The translations under genes and the position numbers were made by a program. Source: Odobenus rosmarus divergens (taxonomy: Eukaryota > Chordata > Mammalia > Carnivora > Odobenidae). From it: 64,000 nucleotides of DNA. Each line of letters begins with the position of its first letter. Within the stretch, counting starts at the first letter, position 1. Location of the stretch: contig NW_004452148.1 in assembly GCF_000321225.1 (NCBI RefSeq), positions 168,854 through 232,853 on the forward strand, in the 5' to 3' direction. The notes under the pieces are model-generated. The model ran no database searches. It was not told the origin of the DNA and was given only the letters and a program-made list of their open reading frames with translations. This document shows positions 36,110-47,929 of the stretch, one piece after another.

Positions 36110-37255
36110 AATAGTTATCCTCCATGCATTCCCATTAAAAAAAGGGTCAGTCAATATTACATTGAGATCCAGAGGAAGTGGTTATTTGTCCTTCCCAAGG
36201 ATGTTGTCAACATCATGGAGGATAGATAACCAGTTCCCCTGGGATCTCACTGTAATATTGGCAGACCTCTGGAGGTATAGAGGAGCCATAGCAATACCTT
36301 ATATTTTTTGTGGACAAAAAAATATGTATATAAATGTAGAGTTAGAGAAATTTTTTTAAAAATTATTTCCTCTTCATAATCATATTTAAGTTTATCCCTT
36401 TTCCACCTCAAATATAGTTTAGGGAACACTTGCATAAATGATCTCAGTCACTTATGCAATGAACTGGTTACATATCTATAAATCTGAGAGCCCCTGTTAA
36501 CTGCTTATTCATATTCAGTGACTTAGTAAAGGTCACAAATGGATCTAAAACACAGTTGGGCAGCTTGGTGAAAGTACAAGACACTACTGTGTTGGAGTTC
36601 ACAGGTCAAAGAGAAGTGGCCAGATGAGATGCCCTCAGGCATGGAATGCCTTCTGTTGTCCTTGCTGACACTGGAATCTAACTCAGTCAAGAAAATAATT
36701 TACCAGATGTAGGACCTCAGGATAGAACACATATCTAATTATCATCACAGTCAAAGATAATGCTAATGTCACTCAAGTGGGAACAGCTCCAGCACTCATT
36801 TGCACTAAAAGGTGAATTGTGTTTGCTGATCCATTTTGAAAAAAAAATTCTTAGGTTTTTGAACAATATTTTTAGTACTCAGTAGTATTTTTCAACTACT
36901 TCAGCCTCCATTTTGAGTCTGTGGAAGTAGCAACTAATATAATCTAAAACAGTGCATAAATCATGTTGCTAATTTGGAGGGGTAAGACTACCACAGCAGT
37001 ATCAAGAATAATAATGCTTGATATTAAGGATTATTAGTCAGTCCATGGTTTGATTTTTTGGCCATTCATGTTCTTTGGCTCCTTGAAACTGATTCTGAAA
37101 CAGGCAAATCAATACCATCACTTATAATTAATACATCTCAATAAATATTATATCATTGTTTTAGAAATATAATTCTTTGTAGTAGTACTTGTAATCTTGT
37201 AGTCTTATTCCTATGGTTGTTTATAAAGGAATATATAGCAATCATCAGTCCTGCA
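36110..37255. other. Unassigned sequence
   Basis: No gene or repeat recognised. Confidence 0.4.
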
Positions 37256-37257
37256 AT

Positions 37258-37349
37258 GTAATATATATGCTATATATAGTATATATATGTATATAATATA
37301 TGTAATGTATATGTAATATATATAACATATATTATGTGTTTATATATAA
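37258..37349. repeat. (TA)n-rich low-complexity tract
   Basis: About 90 bp almost entirely of alternating T and A with scattered G/C. It contains several self-complementary blocks and could extrude cruciforms. Confidence 0.9.
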
Positions 37350-37354
37350 ATTAG

Positions 37355-38305
37355 TCCACCCACTGAGTGATGATGTAGAAATGAAAAGCATTATTATCTC
37401 CACTTTTGTATAGGAGGAAATAAAGACTCACCCAAAGACAAAATTATAAATTTATCTCCTTTTCAACATTACTTGAAGTTTGATCCCTGAAAGTGTCCTG
37501 TAACCTCTCTAACACCAACCTAAGGGGATGAGTGATACAAAGAATGGTCAAGTAGAAAAAGACTAGTGTTAATCTATTGCAAATAAAATATCTGACACTT
37601 GAAAGTTTTGCAAAATTAGATGAACATGTGAACACATTGTAAAAGCCCATCCTATAAGAGCTGAAGCTTATACGTTATTAATTTCATGGTAAAGCCACCT
37701 TTAGTTAATACTGTGTCAGTAAGGATCTGAATTATGAAAGAACTGCAAAATGTTGCAGTGAAAAAAGTTATTTTCTTTCTCTCACATTTTTTAATATAAA
37801 TTTGTCAGAATGTCCTTTTAGAACAAGACAGTGGATGGTTTGCACTCTAGATTTCAGGCAACACATTCAAGCATATTGACAATATAAAAAAATCTCTTAG
37901 ATTCCTATGAACCATACTGGTTGCTGATCTCCAGGAAACTGATTCTTAACTCTCTCTAGGGTCTGTTGGTAGTCTAGATGACATCTCATTTTCAAATTTT
38001 TATTCTGTAACTTTTGTTTTATATCTGTATTTTAATTGTAGTGATCATTCAGAGATATGAAACATCAAAATTGTAAGTAATACAGACCTTCCACCTAGAC
38101 CAGGTGTGACCAAGAACAGAGATTTTGAGTAAGAGTTTCATTTTTGAGAGGAAATATTTGACCCTATATTGTAATCTAGTTATTAGTGAAACATCTTATA
38201 CTTTTAAAAGATTATTCATCTGAATTATATACTTTATTGCATCATGCAGAAAACAGTTCATTCTCATACTTAAAATAGCAAAAAGTGAACATATGGAAAA
38301 TGGAT
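37355..38305. other. Unassigned sequence, possible MIR scrap
   Basis: 'gcattattatctccacttttgtataggaggaaataaagactcacc' near 37389-37433 resembles the MIR core, but the match is short. Otherwise nothing is recognised. Confidence 0.35.
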
Positions 38306-38318
38306 TCATTCAAGCTTA

Positions 38319-38513
38319 TTTTTTTTTTTAAGATTTTATTTATTTATTTGACAGAGAGAGAGAGCACAAGCAGGGGGAGTGGCAGGCAAAGGCAGAGGGA
38401 GAAGCTCCCCCACAGAGCAGGAGGAGCCCAATGTGGGACTTGATCCCAGGACCCCAGGATCATGACCCAAGCCGAAGGCAGTTGCTTAACCAACTGAGTC
38501 ACCCAGGCACCCC
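38319..38513 (-). mobile_element. Can-SINE
   Basis: The reverse complement starts GGGGTGCCTGGGTGACTCAG and ends in an AAATAAATAAAATCTT tail (left edge, with a T12 run). A weak flanking match TCAAGCTTA (38310-38318) versus TCAAAGTTA (38514-38522) may be the decayed TSD. Confidence 0.94.
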
Positions 38514-38947
38514 TCAAAGTTAGATTAGTTAATTAAACCCTAAAATCTAGACTTATTCCTGTGAGCATCATGAAATAAATTATTTTATCATTCTGCAAGA
38601 TGACCCCATCCTGACAAAAATAAATCAACTTTCTCAATCTCTAACTAGACTTTGTAACTTAGTACTCATATCTGCCATATATGTAAGTTTTTGATTTTGA
38701 AAGCAGTCTTGCTATGAATTTTTTAACTGTTGATTTAAAGACATTGTTTTGGATATTTCTTACCTAAGAAATTGTCATTAATGTTCCATGAGTGAGGTTT
38801 TGTTATTTATTTTCCAATGCAAAATATTATTCTTGACATGCAAGTTGTTTTCTCAAAACACGGCATTTTCTCAGCTATCTACCACAAGAACTGCATAGAG
38901 ACTTCAAACAGATTTCCAATCCTTATGTATCCATGGGATATCTAACT

Positions 38948-39013
38948 CATGCTTAATAAGATTTCCCACAGTTATACTAACATGCTTAATAAGATTTTCC
39001 ACAGTTATACTAA
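38948..39013 (+). repeat. 33-bp tandem duplication
   Basis: Two head-to-tail 33-bp units, 38948-38980 and 38981-39013. They start CATGCTTAATAAGATT and end CACAGTTATACTAA, differing at one base (C/T). A local slippage or unequal-exchange product. Confidence 0.95.
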
Positions 39014-39019
39014 CATGTC

Positions 39020-39680
39020 TACATGGGTGTTACACACTTATGGAATACAATATTAAAAAAAAAACACATTTCAGAAGACTTTCTGTATCACCTAGGGCAT
39101 TTGAGAAGTGATATATAGGAAAACCTATAAGAACTGGAAAGGTCAAATGATCTTCAAGTAGGTTTAAAAACATTTTGTAATGAATAAAAATGAAGGTTAT
39201 ACTTGCTCAAAACTTGTAATCCATTATTATTTAGACAGGTTGAAGATACTTTCAGTTTGGAAGTTTTGGTTTCTTTGAAAGTCAGGTGGTATTTACAACA
39301 CTAATCTTACCTCAAATAACCATTGTAAACTTCAGACAAATTATGAACAATAGGTTGAAAGACTTGCAGGGGCTTTAATTAGAATGAACAACAGATTAAA
39401 AACAGGCAGAAAGGAATTAGATCCTTGAAAGAAGTTTATCACATGGGGTGAGATTTATGTTTATAAAATTTTTGCTCTGAGGGCACCCCACAGTTTCTGT
39501 GGTACAAGGTGGCTAGAAATCAAGCAGAAATTTGCAGTCTTTTTGTGTAAGGAATCGGAGGATGGTACTTAGGAGTGCTGATTTAGAGAGAAATTGAGGA
39601 GAGATAACCCAGAAATGAGAGAATCACAGAAAGACAATCTCCATAACCTTTATATAAACTCTCAGATCTGTGGCTGATCT
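39020..39680. other. Unassigned sequence
   Basis: No gene or repeat recognised. The part after 39480 and its continuation after the SINE (39923-40065) might be upstream sequence of the ancient L1, but I cannot support this. Confidence 0.35.
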
Positions 39681-39696
39681 AAAAATTGTACATGAG

Positions 39697-39906
39697 GGGC
39701 GCCTGGGTGGCTCAGTTGGTTAAGCGACTGCCTTTGACTCAGGTCATGATCCTGGAGTCCTGGGATCGAGTCCCACGTCGGGCTCCCTGCTCAGGGGGAA
39801 GTCTGCTTCTCCCTCTGACCCTCTTCCCTCTCGTGCTCTCTATCTCTCATTCTCTCTCTCTCAAATAAATAAATAAAATCTTTAAAAAAATAAAAAATAA
39901 AAAAAT
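39697..39906 (+). mobile_element. Can-SINE with 16-bp perfect TSD
   Basis: It runs from GGGCGCCTGGGTGGCTCAGT through B-box-like GGGATCGAGTCCC and a CT-rich stretch to AAATAAATAAATAAAATCTT followed by an A-rich complex tail. The exact duplication AAAAATTGTACATGAG lies at 39681-39696 and 39907-39922. The 60-codon frame here is a SINE artefact. Confidence 0.97.
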
Positions 39907-40387
39907 AAAAATTGTACATGAGTGAGAGAGTTCTCAAAGGATCAGGGGAACGAACCACTGCAAAGCTGAGAGAGTTGACCAGAAATCTCAGTTCCGGCTC
40001 ACTTCAATGGAATGTGGAGTTGAAGTCCCACTGAGTTAGAGAAATGTGGCAAACCCTAACTGGAAGTACTTACTATGGGTTGGGCCATAAAGTGATCTCA
40101 ATAGATTTAAAAGGATTGAAGTCATATAGAACACATTTTCGGTTTACGATGAAATTAAAATAGAAATGAACGTTATGTCAAAATAACCAAATATTTAGAC
40201 ATTAAGATAAACATTTCTAAATAAACTGTGGGTGTAAGTAGAAACTGCAAAGATAAAATGAAGATATTTTTAACTACATGATAATGACCACACAACATAC
40301 CAAAATTTGTGGAATGTATCTAAAACAGAGTATGTTTTTAAATAATTATATTAGAAAAGATGAAGTGTTTAAAATTTAATGTTTTGC

Positions 40388-40456
40388 GGTTATATACCTC
40401 AAGAAGTTTATATACCTAAGAGGTTATATACCTAAAGAGGTTGTATACCTAAAGAA
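40388..40456 (+). repeat. 16-18-bp minisatellite, 4 units
   Basis: Four head-to-tail variants of GGTTATATACCTAAAGA at 40388, 40406, 40422 and 40439. It lies inside the decayed L1. Confidence 0.9.
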
Positions 40457-41137
40457 GTTAAAAAAAGGACAATTAAATCCAACAAAAATGAAAGAAAGAC
40501 TATATGTAAAAAAAAGAAATCAAGTAGTTTGAAAAATAAAATAATAAGGTAAACAAGTAAAAAGTGGGTCTATAAAATGATTAAGAAAAATAAAAAATCT
40601 TTCCCATATTACCAGTAAGATAGATAACACAAATTATCAAAATCAGGGATTATAGAAAGGACACCATTAGAAAGTATTTAGATATTGGCAACATAATAAG
40701 GAAATATTATCTACAGTTAATGACAATAAATTCAACAACATAGATAAAATAGACTAATTTCTTGAAAGGTGCAACTTACCAAACTTTAGATGGGATAATT
40801 AGAATATTTGAGTAGCCATATTGTTATTAGAGAAATTGAATGTATTATCAAAAATCTTTCCACAAAAATATCCCATGTAAAGTTTATTTTACTAGTTGAC
40901 TCTATCAAACATTTAATGGAGAAAGAATGACAATCTAATATAAATTCAGAATAGAAAAGAAAAAGACACTTTTTAAATTATTTATGAGGTTAACATGTCT
41001 TTGATACTAAAACTTGACAAGGATATTACAATAAAAGAGGAAAGTTAGTTACAGACTAATTTTTCTAGCACAGACTAAAATTTCTTATTAATCTTGATGT
41101 AAAAACTCTCAAAATATTAATAACTTGAATCCAGAAA

Positions 41138-41262
41138 TTATATATATATTAAAATTATATATAGAGAAATTATATAGCAGTAAATATATAGATTATACAT
41201 AGAAATGTTTTATATAGAGAGACATTATATATATAGAAAATATAGATATATAATATAAAAAT
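41138..41262. repeat. AT-rich low-complexity insertion in old L1
   Basis: About 125 bp of TATA/TAGA-rich sequence (repeats of 'attatatatag' type) that is not part of L1 ORF2. Confidence 0.8.
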
Positions 41263-42853
41263 GTTTAAAAAATGACCAAAGAGGCTTATCTCAGAAAGAC
41301 AAGACTTATTTTATATTAAAAAATCAACATGATTGAATATGTTCACATGAAAAATGATATAATCTCAGTGGATGTAGAGAAATGTGTTTAACAAAAGTTT
41401 ACACTAATTCATGATAAAAGGTCTCACTCAGTACATTAGCTATTAAAGGATCTTAGTTGATCTGATAAAGGCTTTCTGTGAAAAACCTGTAGCTAACATT
41501 ATATTTAATAGTGAAATATTGAACATTATTCTCCTCAGATCCAGAAGCAGGCAGAGATGTCCATTGTCTTAACTTTTAGTCGATCTTGTAGTAGAGACCA
41601 TAGCCAATGACTAAGGCAATCAAAGGAACTTAAAGTCATAAAGGTTAGGAAGGAGCAAGTAAAGTTGTCTTTTAAACGAAAAAATAAAAAGATTGTATAC
41701 ATTAATAATATTTTTAAAAATCTACAAAAAAGCTACTAAGAGAAATAAGTGACTTGGGGGCCAAAACAATATGAAAAAATAATAATATTGGAGGGCTTAC
41801 ACTAATCTGTTTTCAAAACTAACTGCAACAAGCTCTAGCAATCAAAACAATGTGGAGATCACATAGATAAATAGATCAATCGAATAAATTTTATAGACAA
41901 AACAAAGGATAAGTGATAAATTTTTATAGCATATGATGTTGGAACATTTGGAAATTCATATCAAAAACAAAGGAAAATGAACTCTTCCTTACACCACAGA
42001 GAAAAATTAATTTGAGATGGATCATAGATCTAAATCGAAAAGTTAAAATTATATTTTTTAAATTAGAAGAAAACAAAAGATTAAACCTTTGAGACTTGGA
42101 GTAGGCAAAGAAAGACAAAACAATATAAATGAGACATTATTAAAAAATATACCTTAAAAAGGGAATATCAGAAATACGGAGAGATAAGCCACATACATGG
42201 GGAAAATATCACAAGACATATATTCACCAAAGACTTCAATCCAGAATCTATAAAGAATTCTTACAATTCAATAATAAATATGTAAAACAAAATAAATATA
42301 AACATGGGCAAAATATTTGAATAGATCACTTAAAAGAGGAGAAATCCAATGGACCACAAGCACATGAAATGATGTTTAATATCATTAAGCTTGAGGGCGA
42401 ATCAAGTAAAATAGTCATTTTGGAAAATAGTTTGGCAGTTTCTTATAAAGTTACATACACTTATTTAATTTAGCAATTCTCCTGTATATTTACCCAGGAG
42501 AAAGGAAAATATATCTGCATAGAAGTTTCTATGTGAATTTCATAGTGGCTATGTCTGTAATAGCCAAAATTGGGAAAACAAACCAAAACAAAACAAATGC
42601 CCATCGATACATGAATGGGTAAAAAATTATGTTATACCATTAAGCAATAAGTGAGAATCAGCTCCTATTATATGCAAAATGTGAATTAATCTCAAATTGC
42701 TATTTTTAACAAAAGAACCAGGCACAGAAAAATACACTCTCTGTTATCCCATTTATATGAAGTTCTATGACAGATGAAACAAATTCGGGTGGTAGCAACC
42801 AGAATAGTGACTGTGTTGGGGTGCAGCCAATTGAAAATAAAAGGTGCATAAGA

Positions 42854-43710
42854 TCCTAGACACATCGCCAAAGGCAAGGGAAGCAAGGGCAAAAATGAAT
42901 CATTGGGACTTCATCAAAATAAAAAGCTTTTGCACAGCAAAGGAAACAGTCAACAAAACCAAAAGACAACCGACAGAATGGGAGAAAATATTTGCAAATG
43001 ACATATCAGATAAAGGACTAGTATCTAAAATCTATAAAGAACTTATCAAACTCAACACCCAAAGAACAAATAATACAATCAAGAAACGGGCAGAAGACAT
43101 GAACAGACATTACTGCAAAGATAGACATCCAAATGGCCAATAGATACATGAAAAAGTGCTCAACATCGCTTGGCATCAGGGAAATCCAAATCAAAACCTC
43201 AATGAGATACCACCTCACACCAGTCAGAATGGCTAAAATTAACAAGTCAGGAAACAACAGATATTGGCGGGGATGCAGAGAAAGGGGAACCCTCCTACAC
43301 TGGTGGTGGGAATGCAAGCTGGTGCAGCCACTCTGGAAAACAGTATGAAGGTTCCTCAAAAAGTTGAAAATAGAGCTACCCTACAACCGAGCAATTGCGC
43401 TACTGGGTATTTACCCCAAAGATACAAATGTAGTGTATTTGTACACCCCAATGTTTATAGCAGCAATGTCCACAATAGCCAAACTATGGAAAAAGCCTAG
43501 ATGTCCATCGACAGATGAATGGATAAAGAAGATGTGATGTGTGTGTGTGTGTGGGTATATATATACAATGGAATATTATGCAGCCATCAAAAAATAAAAT
43601 CTTGCCATTTGCAACAATGTGGATGGAACTAGAGGGTATTATGCTAAGCGAAATAAGTCAATCAGAGAAAGACATGTATCATATGACCTCACTGATATGA
43701 GGAATTCATA
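42854..43710 (+). pseudogene. L1 ORF2 C-terminal third, frameshifted
   Basis: Conserved L1 ORF2p C-terminal blocks appear in order: [20 protein letters not shown], then [40 protein letters not shown] and [10 protein letters not shown] in one frame (to about 43125). [20 protein letters not shown] and [16 protein letters not shown], then [18 protein letters not shown], follow in another frame (43133-43348). The TSLI-type terminus near 43690 is in the last part. A small insertion near 43120, an early stop and a (TG)n expansion near 43537-43552 break the frame. The large opposite-strand frame at 43018-43359 is a shadow. Confidence 0.93.
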
Positions 43711-43934
43711 ATCTCAGGAAACAAACTGAGGCTTGCTGGAGTGGTGGGGGTGTGGGAGGGATGGGGTGGCTGGGTGACAGACATTGGGGAGGGTATGTGC
43801 TATGGTGAGCGCTGTGAATTGTGTAAGACTGTTGAATCATAGACCTGTACCCCTGAAACAAATAATATATTATATGTCAATGATTAAAAAAATTAAGCAA
43901 CAAAATAAATAAATGATAAAAAAATAAACAAAAT
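42854..43934 (+). mobile_element. Younger L1 nested in the ancient L1, 11-bp TSD
   Basis: A well-preserved L1 that starts inside ORF2 and ends in A-rich sequence (43885-43934). The flanking duplication GGTGCATAAGA lies at 42843-42853 and 43935-43945. The 3' UTR carries 'aacaaactgaggcttgctggagtgg', 'ggggagggtatgtgctatggtgagcgctgtgaattg' and 'gacctgtacccctgaaac'. It lacks the additional distal 3' UTR block seen in the copies at 14371-15020 and 29307-29925. Confidence 0.95.
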
Positions 43935-44094
43935 GGTGCATAAGAGAACTTTTTGGGGTGAAGGAAATGTGGTCTTTCTTAACTGAAGTGCTGCTTATGT
44001 TGATATATATTTGTCAAAAGTCATCAAAGCTTATATATATATATATTAAGAATGTACCTTTTACTTTCTGTGAACATATACATAAGTTCATTAT

Positions 44095-44985
44095 TTTCAT
44101 CTCCCTGGAAGAGGAGAGAAGGAATGCAAGGTGAAACAGAGATAATCATAAATAAATGAAGTATCAAGTCTCTGTGTGTACAATAAGGAAGGAAGGACTG
44201 TTTACAAACTGTAATATTACCGTAAAGGTATGTGCATTAATTCTACCTTCTCATGAAAACATGTCAGAAACATGAAGGTCAGCGTTTATACTAATAAAAG
44301 AAAATATATAAAGAAAATATATGTATCAATAGTTTTTTTCCCTATGAACAGCTGTTGATGTTAGCAAATAATCTTGAGTACATCTGAGTTTCCTCATATT
44401 TGCAATGTGAGACTAAACCTTGCAGGGTGTTAATGTGCTTATGTTGTAGGAGTTTGATTTCATTTGAGGAATATTATTTAGGTGATTAGCATATTTTTTT
44501 AAAGTTTACCTAAGTTTTTTTTTAATGTGGAGTGTTCAGAAAAACATTAGATTCCATCCAGTAGCTACATTATTAAATCAATTTGTCATGAAGTTTAACC
44601 ATCCCTTCTTCAAAATGTAGTCACTCTCTACATAATCCAATCGATGAGTTTCTGTGCAGTCTCAGTGAGAGTGTTTTAAAAGTTACCCAACAGTAGTGTT
44701 TTATAAATATATAAAAAGATATATTTGATTGAGAGGGTGGCTGTTTGCACTGGGAGTATAAATAGTCAATAAATATTGAGTTTTTTTTTTTTCAGTTTCT
44801 TGGATAGAACAGTGTCCTCGGGTGGTTGAAAATGCTGTGAGATATTAAGGCCCAAGAATAGCTTTTGAGATTGAATCCTATCATACATCTTATCCATTTC
44901 TTACTCTCACAGAGCTGAACACACGAACCAGAAGTATTTATTCCTGTTCACCAAGTGGAAATCACAAGGAATGACAGCCCACACT
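44095..44985. other. Unassigned AT-rich sequence
   Basis: No gene or repeat recognised apart from short A/T runs. Confidence 0.4.
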
Positions 44986-45754
44986 CTAGCGGGTATTCTC
45001 AACTGCAAAAATGAGCTCTGAGTCAATAACTACCAAATCACTGAGGTGTGTGCCAGGACCATCAGAGGCAACAAATTGTTAGCCCAAGGAAAAATGGATA
45101 TTGAAAGTAAATTCAATGAATTCGCTCAGAGATTTAAATTAGGATGCCACGTCTACAGGGTAAAGAATTGGCAGTTAAGAGAAGAATTTATTGGAGATCT
45201 TGGAAATGAAAAATATAATTACTGAATTTAAAAAAAAATCAATAGGTGGGTTAAGTAGTAGCATGCATATAGCTGAACAAAAATTAATGATGTGGAAAAT
45301 TGGAGGAATTTTCTGAGCACACAGCACCCTGAGATAAAATGAAAAGTAAGTAGGAAAAGAAAAGAGGTTAGAATAGATATAGAGGTTCTAACCTCTTCTC
45401 TGGCAGAATTTTGGAGTAAAGAATAAAGGCAAAGATAGCAATGCAGTTATGGAAGATGTAAAAGCTGGGAATTTTTTATAATGAAAGAAAGAGAGGATCC
45501 TTAGATTACAAGACCTTATTAAGCACCAATCAGGTTTAAAAAAAAAAACTGCCCATTTTAAAACATTGTGATGATTTTTTTTTTCAAGACAGAAAATCCT
45601 AAAAGTTAGCAAAGACATAAAGTACCTGCACAGCAATAAGAATCAGATTGACTTCATGATTAATTTCATCAGTATTTTATTAAGAAAACAATGAGCATAT
45701 TCTAAAAATTATTAAAGGAAAAAACGATTTTGTAAATTCTGTCTCCAAACTGTT

Positions 45755-45945
45755 TATTTTAATTTTATTATGTTAATCACCATACATCTTTAGTTTTTTT
45801 TTATTATGTTATGTTCATCACCATACATTACATCATTAGTTTGTGATGTAGTGTTCCATGATTCACTGTGGGCGTACAACACCCAGTGCTCCATTCAATA
45901 CGTGCCCTCTTTAATACCCATCACCAGGCTAACCCTCTAGAAAAA
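45755..45945 (-). mobile_element. Short carnivore L1 3' end with doubled tail
   Basis: The block 'attatgttatgttcatcaccatacattacatcattagtttgtgatgtagtgttccatgattcac' to 'cccatcaccaggctaacc' (about 45798-45940) is the distal L1 3' UTR in reverse. It is preceded, within 10 bp, by a second piece of the same terminus, 'tttattatgttaatcaccatacat' (45764-45787). No clear TSD. Confidence 0.85.
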
Positions 45946-45998
45946 TATACTCCCCTGAAGATGAAAAGATGAATCCAGAAAGAAGAAAATAGGCTAAA

Positions 45999-46030
45999 CA
46001 CACAGACACACACACATACACACACACTCT
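45999..46030 (+). repeat. (CA)n-rich microsatellite, imperfect
   Basis: CACACAGACACACACACACA followed by more CA units with T interruptions. Confidence 0.9.
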
Positions 46031-46219
46031 TAAGCAAATAAATTCATTTTTGTACAAATAAACATTTAAAAGAATACATGTTTTTATACTGATCTGGAAG
46101 CAAAATGTAGGGAGTACAAAGGGGGGTGGTAGAAAGAAGTAAAATCATGATGAAGTGCTTGCCTTGATAGGATGATGTTCATATGTTCTTCAAAATGTAT
46201 TACCATGATTAGTGTTGGC

Positions 46220-46640
46220 TGAGAGTGAAAGAAAAATAGCAATGGTTTAAGCAAGGATGATATTTCTTTTTCTCACATGAAAATCTACAGTTAGACAATT
46301 CAGAGCTGTTTGATGGATCTGCTCTACCACTTCCCGAGGGAGCTAACTTCCTTCTCTCTTGTCCTCACTCCATATCCAGCATTCTCAATTCACCCCATGG
46401 CTTAAGGTGTTGGTTCCTGTTTCAAATATTCATCATAGTCCATCCAGCAAAAATTAGGGGAGGAAAAATAAAGAGGTGGGGCATAGGGCACTCTTCAGTT
46501 GCCTTTTATTGAAGCCTACACAAGATGCTTCAGCTTCAGTCTCCTTGGCAAGACTTTAGTCCAATGGCTCAACAACATAGACTTGTACTGTGGTCTTTGG
46601 GTGGCTGTTTACCCACCTAAAAATCAGAGGGTACAGTATG
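46220..46640. repeat. Possible unclassified ancient repeat
   Basis: 'tttctttttctcacatgaaaatctacagttagacaattcagagct' and later 'ccactggctcaacaacata'-type blocks recall an old interspersed repeat, but I cannot name it. The 68-codon plus frame at 46499-46705 has no domain. Confidence 0.3.
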
Positions 46641-46644
46641 ATGG

Positions 46645-47550
46645 AAGAGAAGAACATTTATCACAGAACCAACAGCTCTCTTTGCCACAATGCCAAATAA
46701 GGTAAAGGAAAGAAAATGGAACAAAGAAAGCTTGATTAATCCAATGGAAGACTGAAAGAAATGGACAGGAAGCAAAGAGAAAGCATGATATATGAAAAAC
46801 ACAGACTATGGAAATTATCCTCATGGACACGTCTTGAGTTTTTAATACCACTTGTTTTCCTTGTAGCATTTAGCATTGCTTATCCGCATAGAGGGATTTA
46901 AACCTACCATTATCCAGGCCAATTTTTCTATTTTGTATGATAAGAATAGAAAATACTCTACTTAAGCATGTACTTGTCACTTTAATGAGGCTTATTCCTC
47001 TTAAAAAAATTAAAAAAAATAAAAAAAGGCAAGCAGTTGTTCTCTTATGTCTATTTTTCTTTCTCTCCTCCTTGCTTTCCAATCATCCCTTCTTGTACTT
47101 GTTACTATTCACTTCCATTTTATACAAATCTACTTTTTAACTTACATACACAAATAGATTTAGAGATAATTATGGTTGTAATTATGATTATGGTGTGTGT
47201 GTAACGTACTTATATTTCCTCGCTGTGCCAGATGAGAAGAGTTAGAACAAGTGGCTATACTGAACATCCAGACTTGAATTTTCTACTTACCATTCACCAC
47301 TGAAATGAACCATTACTTCTTGCAGAAATGTCCAATTCCAGAACTGGGGTAGAAATGAATCTGGAACATCTTAATTGTGCCAGAAACCAAAGAAATGTTT
47401 AAAGAACAGTGGAGACATGTCAAAGTTCATTTGAAAGGGAACTGCCTTGGCTATGTGTGGAATAATTTAAGCATAAAAATAAATAACGATGGCAATGAAT
47501 TTCATTCCATTGGGTAAAATAGGAATCAAGATTTCATACTGAAATAAATA
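46645..47550. other. Unassigned AT-rich sequence
   Basis: No gene or repeat recognised. Overlapping minus frames at 46617-46869 and 46870-47082 lack domains. Confidence 0.4.
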
Positions 47551-47554
47551 AATA

Positions 47555-47926
47555 TTAGTTGGCTAGGGCTGTCGTAACAAAGTATTACAGACTGGGTGGT
47601 TTAAATAACAGACATTTCTTTTCTCATAATTCTAGAAGCTAGACGTTCAAGATCAGGGTATTAGAAGGGTTGGTTTCTTTTGAGGCCCCTCTCTCTGATT
47701 TGTAGATGGCAGTCTTCTCCCTGGGTCTTCACATGGTCTTTCAGGTGTGCAGTGTCTGTATACTAACGTACACTGGTAACATTGGATTAGGACCTACCTT
47801 TATGAACTCATTTTAACTTAATTACCTCTTTAAACAGCCTATCCACAAATAAAGTCACCTTCTAAGATGTTGAAGCTTAAGATTTCAACATAAAATTTTA
47901 GGATAACATAATTCAGCCCATAACAA
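47555..47926 (-). mobile_element. MaLR LTR (MLT1/MST-like), antisense
   Basis: 'tagttggctagggctgtcgtaacaaagtattacagactgggtggtttaaataacagacatttcttttctcataattctagaagctagacgttcaagatcagggt' is the classic reverse MaLR end. It continues to 'cttcacatggtctttc', 'ggattaggacctacc' and 'acataattcagcccataacaa'. A complete or nearly complete solitary LTR. Confidence 0.92.
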
Positions 47927-47929
47927 ATT

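Larger units (their letters stand above)
40070..44090 (+). mobile_element. Ancient L1 (L1M-type), interrupted by a younger L1
   Basis: Decayed L1 ORF2 sequence can be followed in order on the + strand. 'gggccataaagtgatctcaatagatttaaaaggattgaagtcata' (40080) precedes the RT region. 'atctcagtggatgtagagaaa' (41362), 'gataaaggctttctgtgaaaaacctgtagctaacatta' (41464) and 'ggcagagatgtccattgtctt' (41550) are RT-region blocks. 'aaagctactaagagaaataagtga' (41729) follows. The 3' UTR continues to 42850 and resumes after the inserted L1 at 43946 with 'gaactttttggggtgaaggaaatgtg' and 'tttgtcaaaagtcatcaaagc'. All frames are broken. Confidence 0.8.
44990..46170 (+). repeat. Ancient L1 (L1M/HAL1-like ORF1 region)
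   Basis: 'gtaaaagctgggaattttttataatgaaag' (45458) and 'gacagaaaatcctaaaagttagcaaagacataaagtacctgcacagcaataagaatcagattgacttc' (45589-45655) follow an old L1 ORF1/5' region in order. The phrase 'gaaacaatggaagcc'-type area follows in decayed form. The sequence may resume after the antisense L1 tail at 45755-45945. Limits are approximate. Confidence 0.55.

Noticed and set aside
43018..43359. 113-codon open frame on the minus strand
   Set aside because: It is antisense to the L1 ORF2 C-terminus; the + strand explains the sequence.
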